27,728 bases of DNA from JBBQSU01 sp038234815 (lineage in GTDB: Bacteria > Planctomycetota > Phycisphaerae > Tepidisphaerales > Tepidisphaeraceae). The stretch spans positions 1 through 27,728 of the forward strand of contig JBBQSU010000036.1 of NCBI GenBank assembly GCA_038234815.1, read 5' to 3'. The notes under the pieces are model-generated. The model saw only the letters and a program-made list of their open reading frames with translations. It had not been told where the DNA came from and made no database searches. Below, one piece after another: positions 8,796 to 15,815 of the stretch. Each line of letters opens with the position of its first letter. Within the stretch, counting starts at the first letter, position 1. Position numbers and translations under genes: made by a program.

Positions 8796-10355
8796 TCAGT
8801 TGATTCGGTACACGCGAATTTCCGGGCTGAGATACGAGTGCGTGACCGGATCGGGCACGTACTGCCAGATCGGCGTGTAGCTGGCAAAGAGCGTCTTGTA
8901 CTGCGCCTTGTGCTGCTCTACCCACCGCGCCCGGCGATCATCCCCGTGAATGTCCGTCAGATATCGGCCATAAGTCATTTCGCAAACCACCAGATACTGA
9001 AATCCCTGCTGCTGAAGGGAGCGAAGCGACCCATCGTCCCACGCCGAGAACGGAGAAACGACGCGGAAGGTCAGCGGCTTTTGCGATGGAAAGCGCCACG
9101 GATCACCCGGGCCGTCGAGCATCGCATATCGATCGGAGATAACTGCGGCGTCGCGGGGAAGATTGGCTGCCGCCCACTGGCGCAACTGCTGGCGCGAGTC
9201 AAACTCCGACTGGCCATTGATCTGGGCGCATCGCCAGCCCTGCATCATCACGATCAACAGCACCACGGCCGCCAGCGTCAACCTGCGCCAGCGCGCTCGA
9301 GGAATTGTCTGCACGGCGGCCGCGATCGCTGAGACGCACAGCACATACCCCAGCACGGTCAGCGGCAACGCATATCGACCGAATGGAATGGCGTCGTAGG
9401 CAAGCGTGACGGCGAACGTCAGGAAAAACACCGCCAGCGTGATACCCCATCGACTGAGGCCATGACGGGCCAGCATATACACCAGCGCAGCGGCGCCGAG
9501 AATTCGCAGGTGAAGCATGAGTTCGGCATCGGCAATCCCCAGGCAGAACGTATTGGGCGTATCCAGACTTATCCCGCTATGTTCGGTCATGCCGTGTTCG
9601 GTCTCGCGGTCCATGCCGGCGACGGCCGGTTCACTCAGCGTGAAAGTCCAGGGATCATCGAACGCGCGATAGTTCACCCATGCCACCGTCACCAGGCCGA
9701 TCAGCACGAACGGCAGGAGGCGCGTCGGCAGGCTCCACCACCGCCAGCCCGGCGCAATCAACACTGCAACCAGCCCGGGCACGACCACCGCCAAGCCGAC
9801 ATACTTGGCGCTACAACTCAGGCCGCAGGCAATACCCAGAAGAGCAATCGCCGTCGACCGCGCCGGCCACGACCGGGATCGTATCGTCCACGCCGATGCT
9901 GCCAGCGTCATCAATATCCCTGCGGCCAACGCGGCATCTTCCTTGAAAAACCGCGCATAAGCCGACAGCGGCGGGCAGAGCGCCATCCCCAGGCCCATTA
10001 CCAGCAGGCCGGGCCAGCCGTACAACACATACCCCGCCAGCGCGACACAAAACACCGCGCCGGCAGACAGCATTGCCGACGTCCATCGCCCGGCAATCAC
10101 CGTCGATCGCGCGTCCGGCGCGAAATTCATCCACCCCGCGACACGCTCGGCGGCTTCCAAAAGCAAAAGCGGATGATTGAAATTGCGATACCCGTTGGCA
10201 TCCAAAATCTGCACCGCTTTGGAGTCTTCGTCGGGGTGATAGTTCGTCGGAAAATCATTGTTGCGCGTATACATCAGCAGCGCCACCGCAGCGATGACAA
10301 ATGCCACCGAAACAGCCGCCAGATGCTGAAGCGTTATGGAAAGCGCAGAGCGCAT
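8796..10355 (-). CDS. GT39-like integral membrane glycosyltransferase (PMT/ArnT fold)
   Basis: This 519-aa polytopic membrane protein begins with a hydrophobic helix and then a first extracytoplasmic loop containing NYHPDED (D42, E43). An acidic pair at this place is the catalytic signature of GT-C fold enzymes such as protein O-mannosyltransferases and ArnT. Around ten hydrophobic segments follow, for example FCVALAGYVLYGWPGLLVMG and RLLPFVLIGLVTVAWVNYRA. A soluble C-terminal part of ~130 residues contains AAVISDRYAMLDGPGDPWRF. It would use a polyprenyl-phosphate sugar on the outer face of the inner membrane, but the acceptor is unknown. The start ATG at 10355 shares one base with the stop of the ABM-fold gene (TGATG), so translation is probably coupled. 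A GTG one codon earlier (10358) is an alternative start. The gene converges on purC with a 16-nt gap. Confidence 0.8.
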   Translation of the reverse strand: MRSALSITLQHLAAVSVAFVIAAVALLMYTRNNDFPTNYHPDEDSKAVQILDANGYRNFNHPLLLLEAAERVAGWMNFAPDARSTVIAGRWTSAMLSAGAVFCVALAGYVLYGWPGLLVMGLGMALCPPLSAYARFFKEDAALAAGILMTLAASAWTIRSRSWPARSTAIALLGIACGLSCSAKYVGLAVVVPGLVAVLIAPGWRWWSLPTRLLPFVLIGLVTVAWVNYRAFDDPWTFTLSEPAVAGMDRETEHGMTEHSGISLDTPNTFCLGIADAELMLHLRILGAAALVYMLARHGLSRWGITLAVFFLTFAVTLAYDAIPFGRYALPLTVLGYVLCVSAIAAAVQTIPRARWRRLTLAAVVLLIVMMQGWRCAQINGQSEFDSRQQLRQWAAANLPRDAAVISDRYAMLDGPGDPWRFPSQKPLTFRVVSPFSAWDDGSLRSLQQQGFQYLVVCEMTYGRYLTDIHGDDRRARWVEQHKAQYKTLFASYTPIWQYVPDPVTHSYLSPEIRVYRIN

Positions 10356-10642
10356 CACTGATTTGTAAACACCTTATGGCGAGGCCGCGATCGCAGAATC
10401 TCCGTCTTGCCCCAGGCCACGGCCCGGCCGAACTCGGGGCTTTTCAGAAAGGCATCGAAATCTTCCTTCGTTTTCCACTCACTTAAAATCACATAGCTGC
10501 CGACACTGGCAACGTCTTCATACAGATGGCTCTCAACGTGCCCGGGCAATGTCTTGAGCAACTCGATCACCCCCAGAAAGCCCTTCTCAAATTCCTCTTC
10601 CTTCCCAGCAATCACGTCGTAATGCATACCGATGGTTGTCAT
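10355..10642 (-). CDS. Small ABM-fold (antibiotic biosynthesis monooxygenase-like) protein
   Basis: This 95-aa protein has the alternating pattern of the dimeric alpha+beta barrel family: MHYDVIAGKEEEFEKGFLGV, then LPGHVESHLYEDV, then YVILSEWKTKEDFDAFL and SPEFGRAV. The family includes small oxygenases, dismutases and many proteins of unknown role. The sequence does not say which applies here. The start ATG at 10642 gives the family N-terminus. The frame runs open to 10756, but the extra 38 residues look like non-coding sequence and would run into the DUF89 gene. It sits in a minus-strand operon between the DUF89 phosphatase (92 nt upstream) and the membrane glycosyltransferase (1-nt overlap). 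Confidence 0.78.
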   Translation of the reverse strand: MTTIGMHYDVIAGKEEEFEKGFLGVIELLKTLPGHVESHLYEDVASVGSYVILSEWKTKEDFDAFLKSPEFGRAVAWGKTEILRSRPRHKVFTNQ

Positions 10643-10734
10643 GCCGCCGATTCTAGCGGCGCAACGCTTTTGTACACAACACAGGCACAGATTGCCGCGT
10701 TGATTCAGCTTCTCTCCGTCGCACCGAGGCACAT

Positions 10735-11787
10735 TCAGTCGTTCCGAAATCGGCATACGCAGTCGTACAGCTTTCCGCCCAGCCGCCGGGCGACGATCAC
10801 GTCCTTTATCATGGCGAGGTTGACCGCGGGGCAGGAAAACCGTGCGTCCAAATTGCTTTCGACGCCTCGGCCCATCCCTTCGATCACCATCAGGTCGGCA
10901 TTGGCGGCGGCGCGATTCAGTTCGTCCGAAACCGCTGACAGATCAATGAGCGGCTCGCCGGTGCCGCTGCTCACGCGCTCAATTGGCAGCGTCGCCAGGG
11001 ACGGTTCAGTTTCCAAAATTCGCGGCCACCACTGGTTGACGTCGTGGATCGTCATGTCATTCAGAGTCGGCCGCTCGTTGGCAACCAGCACCACTTGCGT
11101 CCCTCGTTGCCCCAGCCAGCGCATCATTGGCAATGCCCCAAGCAGAAAATCGCTCCCGGCGTTATCGATAAAGAACACCGCGCGTCGATGCTGCCCGTTC
11201 AGCAGGCAGTCCTCCAGCGCAGCGTAGTCGTCGATCAGCCAGGGCCGCGGGGGCAAAGACTGCCGCGTGGCGATGAAATCCGGGGAACCGGCTGCGAACC
11301 GGGCCGCAGTGGCTTCGGCGCCCATGTCGAAGATATTGCCGGCAAAGACGCCTTCGATAATTGCGCGGACCTGCTGTGGCGGCCCGAGACTATCGAGTTC
11401 GGCGCAGATGACCGGCAGGAGAGGCAACGCCCGCTGGTTCTCCCGATCCTTCAGATCGACGAACGCGTCGACAAAGCCGTGCTTTCGCAGCAGTTCGTCT
11501 CGCCAGATGTCGAGAGTAAGGATCGTCACCCGCCCGGTGGCATTTGGATCGGCGGCATAAGCATCGAAGCGCGCGTCGAATTCGGCGCAGCAGGAATCAG
11601 CGCGACCCTGAACCTCAGATGCACGCGCTCCGCGAGCCGTCGCGGCCGCGCTGCCCAGTTTCAGGATCGTCCGCAGGTGAGATTTGAAGAATCGGACCCA
11701 ATGCTCCCGCCCGACGGGGTCGACCGACAAATCCCAGTCGCAGGCGACGTAGGTGGATGGATCGGCTAATTTGACGAATGGCTTCAT
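10735..11787 (-). CDS. DUF89 damage-control phosphatase, PANK4 C-terminal-domain type
   Basis: This 350-aa protein closely resembles, from memory, the DUF89 domain at the C-terminus of human PANK4. Matching landmarks are FVDLKDRENQRALPLLP, IIEGVFAGNIFDMGAEA and RPWLIDDYAALE. The metal-site segment is FFIDNAGSDFLLG (D208, N209), followed by VLVANERPTLNDMT (N237, N243, D244). The end has VIEGMGRGVESNL and a LGGKLYDCVCRF tail. Family members are metal-dependent phosphatases; the PANK4 domain hydrolyses 4'-phosphopantetheine and damaged forms of it. All the expected acidic and Asn metal ligands are present. Here it stands alone without a pantothenate kinase domain. Its start overlaps the SDR stop by 4 nt (ATGA), indicating coupling. 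The bacterial substrate is unproven. Confidence 0.85.
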   Translation of the reverse strand: MKPFVKLADPSTYVACDWDLSVDPVGREHWVRFFKSHLRTILKLGSAAATARGARASEVQGRADSCCAEFDARFDAYAADPNATGRVTILTLDIWRDELLRKHGFVDAFVDLKDRENQRALPLLPVICAELDSLGPPQQVRAIIEGVFAGNIFDMGAEATAARFAAGSPDFIATRQSLPPRPWLIDDYAALEDCLLNGQHRRAVFFIDNAGSDFLLGALPMMRWLGQRGTQVVLVANERPTLNDMTIHDVNQWWPRILETEPSLATLPIERVSSGTGEPLIDLSAVSDELNRAAANADLMVIEGMGRGVESNLDARFSCPAVNLAMIKDVIVARRLGGKLYDCVCRFRND

Positions 11788-12554
11788 CGCAAGGTCATTC
11801 CTCCGTCTACATAAATAGTCTGCCCCGTGATGTACGACCCCGCAGGGCTACAGAGCAGTACCGCCAGCCCCTGACAGTCGGCCGGCACGCCAATACGTCC
11901 CAGCGGAACCTGTTCTCCCTTCTTGGCCTTGTCGGCCTCGTCTTTAAAATCCGCGCGATTGCGATACGTGTCAAACCAGCCCGGCGCGATGCAGTTGACC
12001 GTGATGTTGTCCGATGCCAGGTCGCGGGCTAAGGCGGTCGTGATCTTCTCCATCGCGGCTTTGGATGCTGAATAGGCAAGCATCCCCGGGTTTCCGCGTC
12101 GCTGCTGAACCGAACCGAGATTGATGATCCGGCCCCACTTCTGGTTCTTAAAGATCACTGCCGCCCGCTGGGCTAGTAAAATCGGAAAGACCAAGTCGGC
12201 GCGCAGCTGGCGATCGAGCGAATCCTGCGACATGGCCAGCCAATGCTCCGGCGTCTGAATGGCGGCGTTATTCACCAGCACATGCAGCCCGCCCAGGCTT
12301 TCCAGGGCATTTTTAATCAGTTCGTCAGCCAACTGCGTATCGGTCACGTCGCCACCCAGCGCGATGGCCTTACCACCAGCACGGCAGATTGCGCCCGCTT
12401 CGGCCTGAGCGACATCGAGGTCGATGTCCTGTATCACCACCGCAGCACCGGCCGAAGCGAAAGCCTGTGCGATGCCAAGCCCGATGCCTCGCGCCGCGCC
12501 CGTCACTAACGCTACTCGACCGTTCATGCTGAAATCAGGTTTTTGCATAGGCAT
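11784..12554 (-). CDS. Short-chain dehydrogenase/reductase (classical SDR)
   Basis: This 256-aa NAD(P)-dependent oxidoreductase has every classical SDR landmark: TGAARGIG at 18-25 for cofactor binding, LVNNAA, and catalytic S148, Y161 and K165 (LGS, YSASK). Late in the chain it has VNCIAPGWFDT, and at the C-terminus YITGQTIYVDGGMTLR. The acidic D after the second strand (IQDIDL) favours NAD(H) over NADP(H). It resembles the gluconate 5-dehydrogenase/3-oxoacyl reductase group, but the substrate cannot be read from sequence. It is the first gene of a four-gene minus-strand operon and overlaps the DUF89 phosphatase by 4 nt. The start at 12554 (MPMQKP) could equally be the ATG two codons later. 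It is divergent from the TIM-barrel gene. Confidence 0.88.
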   Translation of the reverse strand: MPMQKPDFSMNGRVALVTGAARGIGLGIAQAFASAGAAVVIQDIDLDVAQAEAGAICRAGGKAIALGGDVTDTQLADELIKNALESLGGLHVLVNNAAIQTPEHWLAMSQDSLDRQLRADLVFPILLAQRAAVIFKNQKWGRIINLGSVQQRRGNPGMLAYSASKAAMEKITTALARDLASDNITVNCIAPGWFDTYRNRADFKDEADKAKKGEQVPLGRIGVPADCQGLAVLLCSPAGSYITGQTIYVDGGMTLR

Positions 12555-12703
12555 ATCGGTTCAGAGTACCGGGATTTCGCCGATACAAAAGCCCTTGAGG
12601 ATTCAATGGCTTGGAATATGCAAGGGGGGACGAATTGCAGAAGTCGCCTGATCGATGCGATTGTTGATCTTCAGCGGCCGAAGTCTTACGCTCGTGAGCG
12701 ATC

Positions 12704-13546
12704 ATGAAACTTGCCATCACCAGCACACTTTGCCCGAATTGGACCGCAGACACCTTCGCAGCCAGGTCCGCGGAACTGGGCTTTACGGGAATCGAAATTC
12801 CCATTGGTTCGTCACTTCTATTCAGCCAGTCGAACTTAAGTTCCACGCTGGCCCGCGCCAAGGTGGAAATTACGTGCTTGAGCGTTTCGTCAATGTTTGT
12901 GCAGAATGCGCGTCAGGACGTAGCGACCGCCATGGCATATCGCGAGGCGATTGATCTGGCTCAATCATTGAATTGCTCGCTGGTGAAGGTCCCCGATACG
13001 CAGGTGAAGGCCGGGCAAAGCCGGGCGGTGGTGGGCGGACGACTGGCCGACTGGCTCCTGCCGCTAGGCGATTACGCCGCCCAACGTGGGGTAACGCTGG
13101 TGATCGAAAACGCCCTGTCTTTCCGGCGGGCCAGGGACATTTGGGCTGTGATAGAACACGCCAATCATCCGTCGATCGGTGCCTGCTGGAATATCCTTTC
13201 GGCCGCAAGCGCAGGTGAAGTGCCAGGAATTTCCGTACCCATGCTGAACAGCCGGATTCGATATGTGCGACTGGCCGATGCCCGCATCGATGCCGGCTCG
13301 AGCACGCCTTGCCCCATCGGGCAAGGGTCAGTCAACATTTCTCGATTGATCCAGAAGCTCAAAGGCGTGGGCTATGACGCTTTCATCACCTTCTCTGCAG
13401 GCGGCAGCGCCTCAACCGGGGATGCCGATCCGGCTCTGGCGATCGGTGCCGACCTTGCAGCTTTGAAAGCGATTCTCGCCCCGCCGGTACTGGAAAAGCC
13501 CGCGGTCGAAAAGCCGGCCAAGCCCGTAGCCGCGGTGAAGAAATAG
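12704..13546 (+). CDS. Sugar phosphate isomerase/epimerase-like TIM barrel, probably degenerate active site
   Basis: This 280-aa protein has the xylose-isomerase-like/AP endonuclease 2 barrel pattern. It opens MKLAITSTLCPNWTADTF and has GFTGIEIPIG, LAQSLNCSLVKVP, LLPLGDYAAQRGVTLVIEN and IGACWNILSA. Active relatives bind a metal through Glu, Asp, His and Glu. Here the first Glu is kept (E135). The Asp of CWD is Asn (N163), the His of HVHLKD is Arg (R189 in YVRLADA), and the last Glu of the SFEWE-type strand is Ser (S231). It may therefore not be catalytic. The last ~20 residues are a Pro-, Ala- and Lys-rich tail. The ATG at 12704 gives the family start. There is no signal peptide and only a weak ribosome site. 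A good terminator follows at 13617. Confidence 0.8.
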   Translation: MKLAITSTLCPNWTADTFAARSAELGFTGIEIPIGSSLLFSQSNLSSTLARAKVEITCLSVSSMFVQNARQDVATAMAYREAIDLAQSLNCSLVKVPDTQVKAGQSRAVVGGRLADWLLPLGDYAAQRGVTLVIENALSFRRARDIWAVIEHANHPSIGACWNILSAASAGEVPGISVPMLNSRIRYVRLADARIDAGSSTPCPIGQGSVNISRLIQKLKGVGYDAFITFSAGGSASTGDADPALAIGADLAALKAILAPPVLEKPAVEKPAKPVAAVKK

Positions 13547-13616
13547 CCGTATCGGTCGCGCGGGCGTGCGTCGAAACCATTTTTCTGAATTATTTTAACG
13601 ATCTCCAGGGCTACAT

Positions 13617-13647
13617 TTGCCCCGCGAACGGGCAATCGAGTTTTTTT
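13617..13647 (+). terminator. Intrinsic terminator after the TIM-barrel gene
   Basis: A perfect 6-bp stem, TTGCCC (13617-13622) and GGGCAA (13630-13635), encloses a 7-nt loop. It is followed after 5 nt by seven T residues (13641-13647). It sits 70 nt downstream of the stop at 13546 and 82 nt before the next gene, so it separates the two transcription units. Confidence 0.7.
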
Positions 13648-13728
13648 AGGTGGCGCAAACGGCGACACCGATAGGTGGACTGCCGTTGATGTGTTAGAGT
13701 GCTTACGTCATTTTACAAGGAGTACGTG

Positions 13729-14157
13729 ATGCGTAATCGTCAGATGTTTTTCGCTGGTGCAGTACTTGCTGCGGCCATGGTTGTTGGCTGTGACAAGAAA
13801 GAGGATTCGGGCATGGGGACCAAGGCCCCGGCGCCGGTTAGCAACAAGATGCCCGACATGGCCAATCTGAAAGATAAGGCCGGGGATATGAAGGACAAGG
13901 CCGTGACCGCCGGCAATGACGCCGTCGCCCAGGGCAAGGACATGGCCAGCGACATGACCAAGCAGGCGCAGGAAAAGATCGCTCAGATCAAGGAAGCGAT
14001 CAGCACCGGCAAACTGACCGACGCCGATGCCATGCTCAAGCAACTCGATGCGCTTAAGGCCAAGCTGCCCCAAAGCGTGCAGGACCAGATCACCGACCTG
14101 CGCAAGCAGGTGGATGATGGAATGTCGCGTTTGCGGAACCTTGGCGGCTTGAAGTAA
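13729..14157 (+). CDS. Small helical lipoprotein with LEA/apolipoprotein-like repeats
   Basis: This 142-aa lipoprotein has a short basic N-terminus (MRNRQ), a hydrophobic core and the lipobox VVGC with Cys near residue 21. It should be processed by signal peptidase II and lipid-anchored. The mature part is nearly all amphipathic helix, with Lys/Asp/Met/Ala-rich repeats such as LKDKAGDMKDKA and GKDMASDMTKQAQEKI. It then has a Leu-heptad stretch, LKQLDALKAKL and ITDLRKQVDDGMSRLRNL. The pattern resembles LEA group 3 or apolipoprotein-like proteins, but I recognise no named family. The start ATG at 13729 follows AAGGAG at 13717-13722; an in-frame extension to 13699 is not needed. It is the first gene of a three-gene envelope cluster, 39 nt before mscL. 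A structural or stress-protective role in the envelope is inference. Confidence 0.8.
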   Translation: MRNRQMFFAGAVLAAAMVVGCDKKEDSGMGTKAPAPVSNKMPDMANLKDKAGDMKDKAVTAGNDAVAQGKDMASDMTKQAQEKIAQIKEAISTGKLTDADAMLKQLDALKAKLPQSVQDQITDLRKQVDDGMSRLRNLGGLK

Positions 14158-14196
14158 TTATGCAAGGGGAATTATTCTCCGAAGGAGTGGTTGTGT

Positions 14197-14637
14197 ATGG
14201 GACTAATCAAAGACTTCCGTGATTTTGCAATGCGCGGGAACGTGGTCGATCTGGCGGTCGCCGTCATCATCGGTGCGGCCTTCGGCAAGATCGTCAATTC
14301 GGTGGTCGAAGACATCATCATGCCCCCGATCGGCAAGCTGATTGGCAATATGGATTTTACGAATTTGTATGTGCCGCTCTATTCGTTGCCGGTCGGTGTG
14401 ACCGAGTATCCCAAGACCCTGGTCGAGGCCAAGAAGTGGGGATCGGTGATGGCCTATGGCAACTTTCTCACCATCACCATCAACTTCATCATCGTGGCCT
14501 TCTGCGTCTTTTTGATCATCAAGCTGATGACCATAGCCAAGAAGAAGGACGTGGTTGCGGCCCAAGCCGCACCACCGCCAACACCCCCGGAAGTGGTGTT
14601 GCTCACGGAAATCCGCGACCTGCTCAAGCGGACCTGA
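14197..14637 (+). CDS. mscL: Large-conductance mechanosensitive channel MscL
   Basis: This 146-aa pore-forming inner-membrane protein opens under high membrane tension and releases solutes during osmotic downshock. The N-terminal amphipathic segment FRDFAMRGNVVDLAVAVIIG and the pore helix with AAFGKIVNSVVEDIIMPPIG are typical. A periplasmic loop follows, then TM2 (FLTITINFIIVAFCVFLIIK), a basic stretch (AKKKD) and the C-terminal bundle helix LTEIRDLLKR. The linker before that helix is rich in Ala and Pro. The ATG at 14197 has AAGGAG at 14182-14187 with a 9-nt spacer. The TTG two codons earlier (14191) is less likely. It lies between the lipoprotein and the DUF481 barrel. A terminator-like hairpin follows. 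Confidence 0.96.
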   Translation: MGLIKDFRDFAMRGNVVDLAVAVIIGAAFGKIVNSVVEDIIMPPIGKLIGNMDFTNLYVPLYSLPVGVTEYPKTLVEAKKWGSVMAYGNFLTITINFIIVAFCVFLIIKLMTIAKKKDVVAAQAAPPPTPPEVVLLTEIRDLLKRT

Positions 14638-14643
14638 TTGTTC

Positions 14644-14688
14644 GGGCGTGGCGGACCGTATGGCCCACCACGCCCCGTTTTATATTTT
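14644..14688 (+). terminator. Hairpin and T-rich tract between mscL and the DUF481 gene
   Basis: GGGCGTGG (14644-14651) pairs perfectly with CCACGCCC (14668-14675), and the loop can form an inner GG/CC pairing. The T-rich run CGTTTTATATTTT (14676-14688) follows directly. It starts 7 nt after the mscL stop and ends 20 nt before the next start codon. It could end the upstream transcript or act as a partial attenuator for the DUF481 gene. Confidence 0.6.
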
Positions 14689-14708
14689 CAAACTTGCGAG
14701 GAGACTAT

Positions 14709-15728
14709 ATGAGGCGTTTGGCGACTCTGGGCGCTGGCGTTGCATTGCTAATTTCGGCCACGTTCGTGCAGGCCGATCAAATCACCTTTAAGAACGGCAA
14801 CACCCTGACCGGCAAGGTCAGTGAATCAGACGGAAAAACCATTTCCTTCGATTCAGCCTTGGCCGGCATGGTGAAAGTGAAGCTGGGGGACATCAAAAAT
14901 CTGACCACCGACACCCCGGTTCGGTTGAAGTTGACCGACGGCACCAAAGCCGAAGAACCGCTCGGCCTGGCTGGTGACGGCCATGTGATGATCGGCGGAA
15001 AGGCCGTGCCGCTGACGTCGATCAGCAGCATGAAAACCGCTCCGGCGAAATGGACTGGCGATTTGTCCATCGGGGCGGCTATCGCTCGTGGAAACAGCTA
15101 TTCCGATAGCGTGAACCTCGCAGTCAATGCTTCGAGACGGACCGACTACGACCGGATGACCCTCAATGGCGGATATTCTTATGGGCGTCAGAAAGACACG
15201 ACCACCGGCATCTCATCAACCACTGTCGAGAACTGCTTCGTCGCGGGCAAATACGACTATTTTTTGAATGATCAGTTGTACCTCTTCGCCGCGGCTCGTT
15301 TCGACAAGGATCGGATCGCCAACCTCGATTACCGCATCACCCCCAGCGTCGGTCTGGGTTATCAGTGGATTGAAAGGCCCGACCTGTCGTTCAATACCGA
15401 ACTAGGTATGGCCTACGTCTATGAGGCCTACCAGACGGTGCCGGCGGGTGCCGCCGAAGACAATGGCGGACAGATCAGCGCCCGCGGGGCTTATCACCTC
15501 GTCGGCAAGTTCAATGACAAGGTGAGCTATTTCCACGACCTGGAAATTTATCCCAGTCTGGAAAACTTCTCGAGTTTCTTTGTGACCAGTGATGCCGGCG
15601 TGCGGGCCGCCCTCACCAAGGCCATGTTCGCGCAGCTTAAGTTCCAGGTGGATTATGACTCGACCCCGGCAACGGGGGCTCAAAAGTTCAATCTGCTGTA
15701 TCTGCTGGGCGTAGGCTGGACATTCTAA
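14709..15728 (+). CDS. DUF481-family outer-membrane beta-barrel protein (YdiY-like)
   Basis: This 339-aa exported protein has a signal peptide of ~22 residues ending FVQA before DQITF. The first mature segment, DQITFKNGNTLTGKVSESDG and VKVKLGDIKNL, is a small beta domain common ahead of DUF481 in planctomycetes. From about residue 115 (KWTGDLSIGAAIARGNSYSD) the alternating amphipathic strands of DUF481 begin. They continue to the end, which closes with aromatic GVGWTF, the usual C-terminal signal for outer-membrane assembly. DUF481 proteins are linked to salt or alkaline stress in some bacteria, but their molecular role is unknown. The ATG at 14709 has GAGGAG at 14698-14703. The frame is open far upstream through mscL, but that part is antiphase shadow. 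It is third in the lipoprotein-MscL cluster, behind a possible terminator. Confidence 0.87.
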   Translation: MRRLATLGAGVALLISATFVQADQITFKNGNTLTGKVSESDGKTISFDSALAGMVKVKLGDIKNLTTDTPVRLKLTDGTKAEEPLGLAGDGHVMIGGKAVPLTSISSMKTAPAKWTGDLSIGAAIARGNSYSDSVNLAVNASRRTDYDRMTLNGGYSYGRQKDTTTGISSTTVENCFVAGKYDYFLNDQLYLFAAARFDKDRIANLDYRITPSVGLGYQWIERPDLSFNTELGMAYVYEAYQTVPAGAAEDNGGQISARGAYHLVGKFNDKVSYFHDLEIYPSLENFSSFFVTSDAGVRAALTKAMFAQLKFQVDYDSTPATGAQKFNLLYLLGVGWTF

Positions 15729-15815
15729 AGCCCCAGCCACGTCGTCGCGCGGCCAAGGTTCGTCGCCCGGGCGCGCAGCCGCAGACCCCATCGCCCCGAC
15801 GCCCGTCCCGAAGCA

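Noticed and set aside
9462..10361. 299-codon plus-strand frame rich in Arg, His and Gln
   Set aside because: It is antisense to the membrane glycosyltransferase; the composition is typical of a shadow of a hydrophobic coding strand.
14436..14708. Long N-terminal extension of the DUF481 protein through mscL
   Set aside because: It would bury the signal peptide and overlaps mscL in another frame; the ATG at 14709 has its own GAGGAG.
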